Shown piece by piece: positions 8,771-14,959 of a stretch of 19,619 bases of DNA. This DNA comes from Treponema sp. GTDB lineage: Bacteria; Spirochaetota; Spirochaetia; Treponematales; Treponemataceae. The notes under the pieces were generated by a model, which did not search any database, was not told where the DNA came from, and saw nothing but the letters and a program-made list of their open reading frames with translations. The stretch lies in contig JAAZCS010000122.1 in assembly GCA_012513125.1 (NCBI GenBank), forward strand, positions 1-19,619, written 5' to 3'. The position numbers were made by a program, and so were the translations under genes. Within the stretch, counting starts at the first letter, position 1. The number at the start of each line of letters is the position of its first letter.

Positions 8771-8891
8771 TAACATAAATTACTTTTTCAAAACATATCC
8801 TCTAAAATCAAGAATTTTCTTCTTTTTTTTAAATTTTATTCGTTTTTGCAATTAATTAGCTTATATGATAGTATCCTATTTCGAGGTTTTT

Positions 8892-9761
8892 ATGAATATT
8901 GATATGTTAATCGATGGAATACTTGATTCTTATGATAGATACGGCTTAATCAATCGTAATGATTCTGAAAATTTTCCTAACAGACAAAATGTTATTTCCT
9001 TACTAAAAGATTTACAGTCGTTAATATTTCCAGGTTTTACTGAAGCCGAATACATAGACCCCATCAATATCAGATATCTTACTGGTCAAAAAGTAAATAA
9101 TGTTATAGTAAAATTAACTCAAGAAATTCAAAAAACTTTAATTTACACAATAAAAACAAAAAAAAGTGGGTCTCAAAACATTGAAAATTCACATTGCTAT
9201 AAACTTGCCGAAAAAGTCTCTTTAGCTCTAATTGAAGAACTTCCAGAAATCCGACGTAAAGTGCAACTTGATACAAAAGCCGCTTTTAATGGTGATCCGG
9301 CAGCTCAAAGCAACGAGGAAGTCATTCTTTCTTATCCAGGATTAGAAGCAATAGTTGTCCACAGAATTGCTTATTTTCTATTCACAAACGGAGTTCCAAT
9401 AATTCCTAGAATAATGAGCGAATACATTCACGGCAAAACAGGCATTGACATCCATCCAGGTGCTTCTATTGGCGAATCCTTTTTCATTGATCATGGAACA
9501 GGAGTTGTAATTGGTGAAACTTGCATAATCGGAAACAATGTCAAAATTTATCAAGGTGTAACACTTGGTGCACTGAGTGTAAAAAAAGAATTTCAGAATA
9601 AAAAAAGACATCCTACTATTCAAGACAACGTAACAATTTATGCAGGTGCAACAATTCTTGGCGGTGACACTATTATTGAAGAAGGATGTACTATCGGCGG
9701 AAATACATGGGTAACTCATTCTGTGTCAAGAAAAACAATCATAACTCAAGACAGTGAATAA
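8892..9761 (+). CDS. cysE: Serine O-acetyltransferase
   Basis: This enzyme transfers an acetyl group from acetyl-CoA to L-serine, the first committed step to cysteine. A helical N-terminal part (about residues 1-150) precedes a left-handed beta helix of hexapeptide repeats (about 180-275). Active-site matches to E. coli CysE are visible: Asp186 in GIDIHPG, His201 in FIDHGTG, and the KRHPTI loop with His240. The frame can be extended upstream to 8865, but that ATG lies in a possible -10 (TATGAT) and has no ribosome-binding site. The ATG at 8892 follows CGAGG, so I take it, giving 289 residues. The protein ends soon after the last repeat and lacks the usual AGVPARIV tail of short CysE, as in the longer SATase form. 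No cysteine synthase gene is adjacent. Confidence 0.88.
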   Translation: MNIDMLIDGILDSYDRYGLINRNDSENFPNRQNVISLLKDLQSLIFPGFTEAEYIDPINIRYLTGQKVNNVIVKLTQEIQKTLIYTIKTKKSGSQNIENSHCYKLAEKVSLALIEELPEIRRKVQLDTKAAFNGDPAAQSNEEVILSYPGLEAIVVHRIAYFLFTNGVPIIPRIMSEYIHGKTGIDIHPGASIGESFFIDHGTGVVIGETCIIGNNVKIYQGVTLGALSVKKEFQNKKRHPTIQDNVTIYAGATILGGDTIIEEGCTIGGNTWVTHSVSRKTIITQDSE

Positions 9762-9799
9762 AAAAAGGGATTCTAGTCGATAACATCGAGAAGAATCCC
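9760..9799 (-). terminator. Intrinsic terminator of the predicted small RNA
   Basis: GGGATTCT (9799-9792) pairs with AGAATCCC (9774-9767) around a 2x2 internal loop and a 5-base inner stem with loop GTT. Seven Ts follow on the minus strand (9766-9760). The T-run overlaps the stop codon of the plus-strand serine acetyltransferase gene. Confidence 0.8.
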
Positions 9800-9851
9800 T
9801 CGTCTAGCATTGCTAGACATCGGAGAGAGTTTATCAGCTTATTTACAAGCT
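9760..9851 (-). ncRNA. Predicted small RNA with three hairpins and CU-rich linker
   Basis: A full transcription unit lies on the minus strand in a gap with no gene. After the promoter at 9858-9886 the predicted transcript starts near 9851. It folds as hairpin 1 (AGCTT/AAGCT, loop GTAAAT), an unpaired linker containing ACTCTCTCCG, hairpin 2 (GTCTAGC/GCTAGAC, loop AAT), and hairpin 3 (GGGATTCT/AGAATCCC with an inner TCGAT/ATCGA stem), followed by T7. The length is about 92 nt. The T-run is on the minus strand only, so hairpin 3 is not a normal terminator for the upstream plus-strand gene. The CU-rich linker is complementary to purine-rich ribosome-binding sites. I do not recognise it as SRP RNA, 6S RNA, tmRNA or RNase P RNA. 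Existence and role are inferred. Confidence 0.6.
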
Positions 9852-9857
9852 ATTATT

Positions 9858-9886
9858 AAACTAACATGTTATTATATGAATGTCAA
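9858..9886 (-). promoter_or_regulatory. Promoter for the predicted small RNA
   Basis: The minus strand reads TTGACA (9886-9881), a 17-base spacer ending in TGT, then TAGTTT (9863-9858). This gives a perfect -35, ideal spacing and a TGn extension before a fair -10. It points away from radA. Confidence 0.65.
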
Positions 9887-9906
9887 CAAATTTCGGAATA
9901 ATATTA

Positions 9907-11262
9907 ATGAATAAAAAAGAATCAAATATAATTTTTAAATGTTCAAACTGCGGATTTTCACAACCAAGATGGCTTGGAAGATGCCCTCAATGCAACGAAT
10001 GGAACACTTTTGAAGAAGCAAGAGAGCAAAAAGGAAATGCAAAATTAAAAGTAAATGACAAACAAGAACCTATTTCCTTTAACTCTATCAGTATTGAAAA
10101 CAATCAACGATACATAACTGGAATTTCTGAATTTGACAGAATGATAGGCGGTGGTATCGAAAATAAATCAGCCACTTTAATTGGTGGAGAACCCGGAATA
10201 GGTAAATCTACACTTCTCTTACAACTAGCATCTCCTTCCATGACTCATTTTGCAAAAGGTCACACAATTCTCTATATCACAGGAGAAGAATCTGCAGCTC
10301 AAATAAAAGAAAGAGCAACAAGACTAAATCTTGAAACAGATGGAATACAATTGCTATGCACAACAAAAATCGAAAATGCAATTGATGTTATGAATGAACT
10401 AAAACCAATTCTAGTAATTATAGATTCCATTCAAACTATGTATTCATACGACACAGGTTTAATTCCCGGAACAATCAATCAATTAAAATATTGCTCAAAT
10501 GAATTAATTCTTTGGGCAAAAGAACATAATTCCGCAATTATTATGACCGCTCACGTTACAAAAGAAGGTTATATTGAAGGCCCAAAATCTCTCGAACACA
10601 TGGTTGATACAGTAATTTCATTTGAACGAAATAACGAAGATTTAAGATTTTTACATTCTCAAAAAAACAGATTTGGCTCCGTCGACGAATTAGGAATTTT
10701 TTCAATGACAGACAAAGGATTAATCCCTGTAATTGACCAAACTTCTCTATTTATTACAAAAAGAACAGAAGATTTGCCACCAGGAGTATCATATACGCCT
10801 GTTTTTGAAGGTAGTAGGGTTTTTATTGTTGAAATTCAAGCACTAACAATACCAGCAAAAGCATCAATTTCACGAGTTTACAGTGAAAAAATTGACAATG
10901 CCAGAGTAAACAGAATTGCCGCGGTTTTAGAAAAACGATGCGGAATTAGATTTTCAGATCAAGATATTTATGTAAATGTTGCAGGAGGAATAAAATTAAC
11001 AGAAAGCTCAATTGATGCCGCAATCGCAACCGCACTTTATTCAGCTCGCACAGACATTCCATTACCCCCAAAAACAATTATTTTTGGTGAATTAAGTCTA
11101 GCTGGCGAAATCAGATCTGTTAATAAAGTGAAACAAAGAATTAACGCTTCACTTGGACTTGGATTTACAAATATTATTGCAGCTGACGAAGATAAAGATA
11201 TAATTTACAAAACTGATTTAAAACAGTTAATAAAATATACATTTTCTCAAAAATCGCATTAA
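9907..11262 (+). CDS. radA: DNA repair protein RadA
   Basis: This RecA-like ATPase promotes branch migration in homologous recombination and repair. Domains in order: a C4 zinc finger (Cys12, Cys15, Cys26, Cys29); a RecA-type ATPase with Walker A GGEPGIGKST (about residues 93-102) and Walker B ILVIID (about 168-173); the RadA-specific KNRFG motif (about 253-257); and a C-terminal Lon-protease-like domain beginning near VNVAGGIKL. The frame opens at 9880, but that ATG lies in the minus-strand promoter of the small RNA and has no ribosome-binding site. The ATG at 9907 follows CGGA and gives MNKKESNIIFKCSNC, the usual short lead into the zinc finger. Length is then 451 residues, normal for RadA. 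Confidence 0.95.
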   Translation: MNKKESNIIFKCSNCGFSQPRWLGRCPQCNEWNTFEEAREQKGNAKLKVNDKQEPISFNSISIENNQRYITGISEFDRMIGGGIENKSATLIGGEPGIGKSTLLLQLASPSMTHFAKGHTILYITGEESAAQIKERATRLNLETDGIQLLCTTKIENAIDVMNELKPILVIIDSIQTMYSYDTGLIPGTINQLKYCSNELILWAKEHNSAIIMTAHVTKEGYIEGPKSLEHMVDTVISFERNNEDLRFLHSQKNRFGSVDELGIFSMTDKGLIPVIDQTSLFITKRTEDLPPGVSYTPVFEGSRVFIVEIQALTIPAKASISRVYSEKIDNARVNRIAAVLEKRCGIRFSDQDIYVNVAGGIKLTESSIDAAIATALYSARTDIPLPPKTIIFGELSLAGEIRSVNKVKQRINASLGLGFTNIIAADEDKDIIYKTDLKQLIKYTFSQKSH

Positions 11263-11266
11263 AAAC

Positions 11267-11281
11267 GAGTAAAATTTACTC
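11267..11281. repeat. Perfect palindrome upstream of the hsp20 sigma54 promoter
   Basis: GAGTAAA and TTTACTC are 7-base arms around a single A, too tight to form an RNA hairpin. It lies just after the radA stop and about 145-160 bases before the predicted hsp20 transcription start, a distance typical of binding sites for sigma54 activators. The rest of the gap (11282-11399) is AT-rich with no other clear signal. Confidence 0.45.
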
Positions 11282-11399
11282 AAATTCACTATTTCAACAT
11301 TTCATTATGGGTCTTAAACACCAGAGAAAAAACTCATTTTAAACAATAAATTTACACAACTTTTATTCTTTTTTATTAATTTTACTACATTTCATTACT

Positions 11400-11415
11400 T
11401 GGCACGGTTCTTGCT
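11400..11415 (+). promoter_or_regulatory. Sigma54 (RpoN) -24/-12 promoter for hsp20
   Basis: The sequence TTGGCACGGTTCTTGCT (from 11399) matches the RpoN consensus YTGGCACG-N4-TTGCW exactly. GG of the -24 element (11401-11402) and GC of the -12 element (11413-11414) are 10 bases apart, as required. Transcription would start near 11426, leaving a leader of about 35 bases with AGGAGG. The same sequence lacks a good sigma70 promoter. Confidence 0.88.
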
Positions 11416-11460
11416 ATTATCTATATGAAAGATAAAATTACTATTCATAGGAGGTATAAT

Positions 11461-11889
11461 ATGAATGAACTTTCATTTTTAGATTCAATTTTTAACAATT
11501 CAATGGCGGACTCAATTATGCCAAACTTTTATTATCACACAAACGCTTCAACACCAAAAGTTGACGTAAAGGAAAATAGTGATAATTACACACTAGAGAT
11601 GGAATTGCCTGGAAGAACAGAAAAAGACATCAATATCGAATTGGAACATAACAATTTGACAATTTCATCAAAAACACAAGATGAAAATAAAGAAGAGCAT
11701 AAAGAAAAGAACGAAACTAAATGGATTCTTAAAGAAAGATATTCAAGTAGTTTTTCAAGAAGATTTTCACTTCCATCTGATGTTGATTCTGAATCCATTG
11801 CAGCAAGCTTCAAAAACGGAATTCTTACAGTGGTAATGCACAAAAAAGCTATAGCTTCTCCTAAAAAGATTGCTATTGAAGCTTGTTAA
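11461..11889 (+). CDS. Hsp20/alpha-crystallin family small heat-shock protein
   Basis: This ATP-independent chaperone holds unfolding proteins. At 142 residues it has a short N-terminal arm (about 1-30), an alpha-crystallin domain (about 33-130) beginning PKVDVKENSDNYTLEMELPG and containing FKNGILTVVMHKK, and a C-terminal IAI motif (I-x-I) that bridges dimers in oligomers. The frame also opens at 11425, but that ATG coincides with the predicted start of transcription and has no ribosome-binding site. The ATG at 11461 follows AGGAGG by 5 bases and is chosen. The gene stands alone, ending at a strong terminator, and is driven by a sigma54 promoter, unusual for a heat-shock gene. Confidence 0.95.
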   Translation: MNELSFLDSIFNNSMADSIMPNFYYHTNASTPKVDVKENSDNYTLEMELPGRTEKDINIELEHNNLTISSKTQDENKEEHKEKNETKWILKERYSSSFSRRFSLPSDVDSESIAASFKNGILTVVMHKKAIASPKKIAIEAC

Positions 11890-11909
11890 AATTGATATAA
11901 TTAAAGATG

Positions 11910-11965
11910 CACCCAAAAATTAAAGCAAAAGAAATTTCTGCGTAGATTTTTGGGTGTTTTTTTTT
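11910..11965 (+). terminator. Intrinsic terminator of hsp20
   Basis: CACCCAAAAAT (11910-11920) pairs perfectly with ATTTTTGGGTG (11946-11956), followed by nine Ts (11957-11965). It overlaps the last bases of the convergent pgsA gene. On the opposite strand no T-run follows the stem. Confidence 0.9.
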
Positions 11966-12554
11966 AATCTTTCAGAAGTTTACTAAAATGAATTAAATAA
12001 TCAATAAAAGAAATATAACTTAGTATCAAACACAAAACAAATAGACAGATGGAAATAATTCTCAAAACACCAAAGAATTCAACAACTACATTTAATCTTA
12101 CCAAAGCTTCAAGAAGCAATGCAAAAAAACCAGAAATTACATAAACGACAGTTTTAAGCTTTCCGCCTTTTCGTGCCGCAATAGCAACACCTTTCTTTAC
12201 AGCTATCATTCGTATAAAATTCATTGTCAGTTCTCGATAAAGGATGAATACAAACACTACAGTAGGCATATATCCGATTCCATTTACAGAAAACATAAAA
12301 CAAACAAATGTAGATAAATGAACAACTACATCAGCAAAAGGATCAAATAATTTTCCAAAATCACTAACCTCATTAAATTTTCTTGCATAATGTCCATCAA
12401 GATAATCAGTAAATTCCATAAATGCCAACAAAGGAAACATTATAAATATAGAAAGTGAATTAAATTTTCCAGTCCAAATCGGAATAAAATAAAGTAGAAA
12501 AAAAACCGGCGCCAATATGATACGGGATAATGTAAACTTATTTGATAATTTCAT
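11964..12554 (-). CDS. pgsA: CDP-diacylglycerol--glycerol-3-phosphate 3-phosphatidyltransferase
   Basis: This membrane enzyme makes phosphatidylglycerol phosphate from CDP-diacylglycerol and glycerol-3-phosphate. The CDP-alcohol phosphotransferase motif D-x2-DG-x2-AR-x8-G-x3-D-x3-D is complete: Asp50, Asp53, Gly54, Ala57, Arg58, Gly67, Asp71, Asp75. The rest of the 196 residues forms several hydrophobic spans. The substrate cannot be proven from the motif alone; the size and single copy favour PgsA. There is no ribosome-binding site before the ATG, but TTGACT (12589-12584) and AATACT (12566-12561) at 17-base spacing would start RNA at about the ATG itself, so a leaderless message is possible. 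Confidence 0.88.
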   Translation of the reverse strand: MKLSNKFTLSRIILAPVFFLLYFIPIWTGKFNSLSIFIMFPLLAFMEFTDYLDGHYARKFNEVSDFGKLFDPFADVVVHLSTFVCFMFSVNGIGYMPTVVFVFILYRELTMNFIRMIAVKKGVAIAARKGGKLKTVVYVISGFFALLLEALVRLNVVVEFFGVLRIISICLFVLCLILSYISFIDYLIHFSKLLKD

Positions 12555-12597
12555 AGATAAAGTATTAAGAATATAAAAAGAAAAGTCAAGTTAAATA

Positions 12598-12647
12598 AAA
12601 AATTGGACGACAGCGAGAAGTTTAGTTTTCAACTGCGTCCAATTTTT
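12598..12647 (-). terminator. Terminator after the cytidylate-kinase-like gene
   Basis: Perfect 12-base arms lie at 12598-12609 (AAAAATTGGACG) and 12636-12647 (CGTCCAATTTTT). On the minus strand the stem ends in a run of Ts. It begins two bases after the stop codon and separates this gene from pgsA downstream. Confidence 0.8.
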
Positions 12648-12649
12648 AT

Positions 12650-13471
12650 TTATTGGAAAGTTTTAAAATCATGGACTATTCCAACTGAAGATTTAACCTC
12701 ATAATTTGGCAATTCTTGTTTAATAATTCTGATTGCATTTTCAACCGCCACAATAGAATCAGAAATACCCTGCAAGATAAATGTATTATCTTCAATAACA
12801 CCATGGATAAATTCAATATTCAGCTTATATTTAAAAATCAGTTTATTCACTATTTCTTGTGATTTTAGCATATTTTCAATTATCTTTTTACCTTCAGTTT
12901 CTTTTTTCTCATCTACAGAGCTACTTACTACTGACGAAATAATTTTAGCAGAAGTTGGAACATCTATTAATCCTGTATTCAAAACCAAATGAAAATATGA
13001 TGAATCCTTCAAATCTACATTATAAAAACTTTTATGGAATCCATCTCGATTCATATCGCTTTCTTGAATACGTTGTTTAGCTTGTTTTTCATCCCATGAA
13101 AATTCTTTTTCCAAACGTTGCAAACGAATAGCTTCTGGCGAAATCAACCTAACAGAAATATTATTTGGGACATTTTGAAGTACAACAAATGCACCTCTTC
13201 CTATAATAATCACATTTTCCTGTGCTGCAGCTTCAAGAATTGCATATTGTAAATAATTTATATATTCATCCCTATCTTTTGCCAAAGACGCAAAAAAACC
13301 TGGTTTTCGCTCATCATATTTTGGCATCTTTTCCTGTGGAAATCCTAATTCAATTATTCTCTTTTCAATATCAGTTCTCTTTACAAATTTATAATTCAAT
13401 TGTTTTGCGAGTTCCTCTGCAACTTCATCTCCAAACGCAGCTACCTCTCTTGAAATTGTTATAATTGCCAT
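12650..13471 (-). CDS. Cytidylate-kinase-like family protein with altered P-loop and extra C-terminal domain
   Basis: The first ~185 residues resemble the cytidylate kinase-like family (nucleoside monophosphate kinase fold): MAIITISREVAAFGDEVAEE at the N-terminus, EAAAQENVIIIGRGAFVVL in the middle, and VRLISPEAIRLQRL after it. In relatives the N-terminal loop is Gly-rich (SREYGSGG); here it reads EVAAFGD, so normal ATP binding is doubtful. Residues ~190-273 form an added domain (SQEIVNKLIFKYKLNIEFIHG... to the end) that weakly recalls a BON-type fold. The frame extends to 13516, but the ATG at 13471 has GGGGGTG upstream and matches the family start, giving 273 residues. The true substrate is unknown, and it may not be a CMP kinase. 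Confidence 0.72.
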   Translation of the reverse strand: MAIITISREVAAFGDEVAEELAKQLNYKFVKRTDIEKRIIELGFPQEKMPKYDERKPGFFASLAKDRDEYINYLQYAILEAAAQENVIIIGRGAFVVLQNVPNNISVRLISPEAIRLQRLEKEFSWDEKQAKQRIQESDMNRDGFHKSFYNVDLKDSSYFHLVLNTGLIDVPTSAKIISSVVSSSVDEKKETEGKKIIENMLKSQEIVNKLIFKYKLNIEFIHGVIEDNTFILQGISDSIVAVENAIRIIKQELPNYEVKSSVGIVHDFKTFQ

Positions 13472-13523
13472 ATTACACCCCCTAAAACGCAAATAATAAG
13501 AAAGCTTGCAATGCAAACTTGTG

Positions 13524-13560
13524 AATAAAAACTAAGATAACATTTAGCAAAGTTTTTATT
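13524..13560. repeat. Inverted repeat in the divergent kinase/NUDIX gap
   Basis: AATAAAAACT (13524-13533) and AGTTTTTATT (13551-13560) are perfect 10-base arms around 17 bases. It lies midway between two divergently read genes. Next to it (13502-13520) is a second short hairpin that on the minus strand reads AAGTTTGCATTGCAAGCTT. Either could be an operator or an RNA structure. The 150-base gap shows no clear sigma70 promoter. Confidence 0.45.
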
Positions 13561-13666
13561 ACGCTTCTTATAAAACAAAGTCTAGAATTTTTCTTTCATT
13601 ACTTCATTTATTTTCAAATAAATGATAAAACGATTACTAAAGAAAGTCAAAAAAAAGAGTAAAATT

Positions 13667-14233
13667 ATGAAAACATATTTCACTAAATCAGATGAAGCAT
13701 TAAAATGGAAAGAAGAAAAATGCACAAATTTGTTGAATACTGCTGTTTTTGAAGTTACACAAAGAAGTAATAAAGCCCATAACGGAACAGAAGGCAAATA
13801 CATAGTTCTAAATGCAAAAGATTGGGTAATTGTTATTCCATCAATAAAAGATGATTTTCTAATGGTGAAACAATGGAGACATGGAGAAAAAAAACTAAGC
13901 ATCGAATTTCCAGGAGGAGTAATCGATGAGGGTGAAGATCCTGAACATGCAGCGTATAGAGAATTAAAAGAAGAAACAGGCTATTGTGCAAATAATCTTA
14001 TAAAACTCGGAAGTTTTAATCCAAACCCAGCTTTATTTTCAAATCATGTTCACATTTTTTATTCTGACTCTCTTAGCAAGACAGACGCCCAAAAACTTGA
14101 CGCTGACGAATTTATAAATTGCATTACAATCTCACATAAAGAAGTGTTGAACGGTATGGGCACAGAAGAATTTCCGCACGCACTTATGGGTACCGCCCTA
14201 ACTCTATACTACAAATATTTAGCTTCAAGATAA
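13667..14233 (+). CDS. NUDIX hydrolase, ADP-ribose pyrophosphatase type
   Basis: Hydrolyses a nucleoside diphosphate linked to another group, probably ADP-ribose or a nucleotide sugar. The NUDIX box G-x5-E-x7-R-E-x2-E-E-x-G-Y is complete (about residues 84-106, GVIDEGEDPEHAAYRELKEE then TGY). Upstream VIPSIKDDFLMVKQWRHGEK and downstream FNPNPALFSNHVHIF match the ADP-ribose pyrophosphatase subgroup. The frame starts at 13622, but that ATG has no ribosome-binding site and a Lys-rich, unusual N-terminus. The ATG at 13667 follows AAGAG and gives 188 residues. The start choice is less sure than the function class. Confidence 0.85.
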   Translation: MKTYFTKSDEALKWKEEKCTNLLNTAVFEVTQRSNKAHNGTEGKYIVLNAKDWVIVIPSIKDDFLMVKQWRHGEKKLSIEFPGGVIDEGEDPEHAAYRELKEETGYCANNLIKLGSFNPNPALFSNHVHIFYSDSLSKTDAQKLDADEFINCITISHKEVLNGMGTEEFPHALMGTALTLYYKYLASR

Positions 14234-14267
14234 AAAAAATCCCAACTGTTTTTGTTGGGATTTTTTT
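14233..14267. terminator. Bidirectional terminator between NUDIX gene and LysM-like gene
   Basis: AAAAAAATCCCAAC (14233-14246) pairs with GTTGGGATTTTTTT (14254-14267) around loop TGTTTTT. Each strand ends in a T-run, so the element serves both the plus-strand NUDIX gene and the minus-strand LysM-like gene, which converge here. Confidence 0.9.
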
Positions 14268-14269
14268 AT

Positions 14270-14959
14270 TTATTTTGTATATGGTTCATACTCTTTCTTT
14301 GAATCATAAGTTCCAGAACGATATTCACCAGTTAAACTTGGAACATGCATTTTCATACCAGGATGAATCAAATTTGGATCTTCTGGTTTTGGCATTGAAG
14401 ATTTATTGTCTTGATACAAGTTTTCCCAAAGAAGAGGATTATTGTAAATATAAGGTCGACCTGAAATATTCCAGTAACAATCTTTATTTTCTGCCCATGG
14501 TTTTACAATATAATATTCAGGAAGAGGAGTAACTTCTTTTACACCATCCAAAGCAGCTAAAGACTGTTTAGCATAGTTTGAAGCTTTTTCATAATCTTCA
14601 CTTGTATATGAAGTTTCTGCGTTTCCTAAATTTTCTTTTGCAGACGAATATGCCATAGGAAAATTCTTATCTGCTTCCACTTTTTCTGCCCAAGTTATTT
14701 TGTTTTTTGCCATTTTAATGTTGGAATCAGCATCTTTTTTTGCTAACATAGTTGCAATGTACGCTTCTGAAAGAGCCGCATTTTCTTCTGCTTTTTGAGC
14801 ATATTCAACAGCTTCTTCATAAGCTCCAGCATCTAGTGCCATTTCGGCTTTTTTTGTATATTCATCAGCTAATTTTTGATAAGTATTGTTTGTATAACTT
14901 ACTGCAAATACAGAAAAAATCAAAAACGACAATAAAATAGATATGATTATTTTTTTCAT
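14270..14959 (-). CDS. Exported LysM-like protein with helical repeat region
   Basis: The 229-residue protein starts with a signal peptide (MKKIIISILLSFLIFSVFAV). Residues ~25-145 are Ala-, Glu- and Lys-rich helices with TPR-like spacing (for example GAYEEAVEYAQKAEENAA). The C-terminal region contains a LysM-like module: YYIVKPWAENKDCYWNISG, then NPLLWENLYQDN, then IHPGMKMHVP. LysM modules bind peptidoglycan, so it is probably periplasmic and wall-associated. No lipobox is seen. Its ATG overlaps the stop of the upstream lipoprotein gene (TAATG), and AGAGGAAC lies inside that gene, so the two are made together and may act in one envelope assembly. The exact function is unknown. Confidence 0.82.
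   Translation of the reverse strand: MKKIIISILLSFLIFSVFAVSYTNNTYQKLADEYTKKAEMALDAGAYEEAVEYAQKAEENAALSEAYIATMLAKKDADSNIKMAKNKITWAEKVEADKNFPMAYSSAKENLGNAETSYTSEDYEKASNYAKQSLAALDGVKEVTPLPEYYIVKPWAENKDCYWNISGRPYIYNNPLLWENLYQDNKSSMPKPEDPNLIHPGMKMHVPSLTGEYRSGTYDSKKEYEPYTK

Noticed and set aside
8865..8891. Upstream ATG as the start of the serine acetyltransferase
   Set aside because: It overlaps a TATGAT element and has no ribosome-binding site, while the ATG at 8892 follows CGAGG.
8762..8891. T-box or riboswitch ahead of the serine acetyltransferase
   Set aside because: No T-box motif or recognisable aptamer core is present; the gap is short and AT-rich.
9378..9719. Minus-strand open frame inside the serine acetyltransferase gene
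   Set aside because: It mirrors the repeated hexapeptide codons of the real gene and shows no start signals.
9767..9799. Hairpin as a normal plus-strand terminator of the serine acetyltransferase gene
   Set aside because: The T-run is on the minus strand. On the plus strand the stem is followed by cgtctagc with no T-run, though some effect on plus-strand RNA cannot be excluded.
9880..9906. Upstream ATG as the start of radA
   Set aside because: It lies within the minus-strand promoter of the predicted small RNA, lacks a ribosome-binding site and adds residues before the usual RadA N-terminus.
13582..13902. Minus-strand open frame across the NUDIX gene start
   Set aside because: It overlaps a well-supported NUDIX gene, its translation is low-complexity Phe/Ser/Leu-rich, and no ribosome-binding site is seen.
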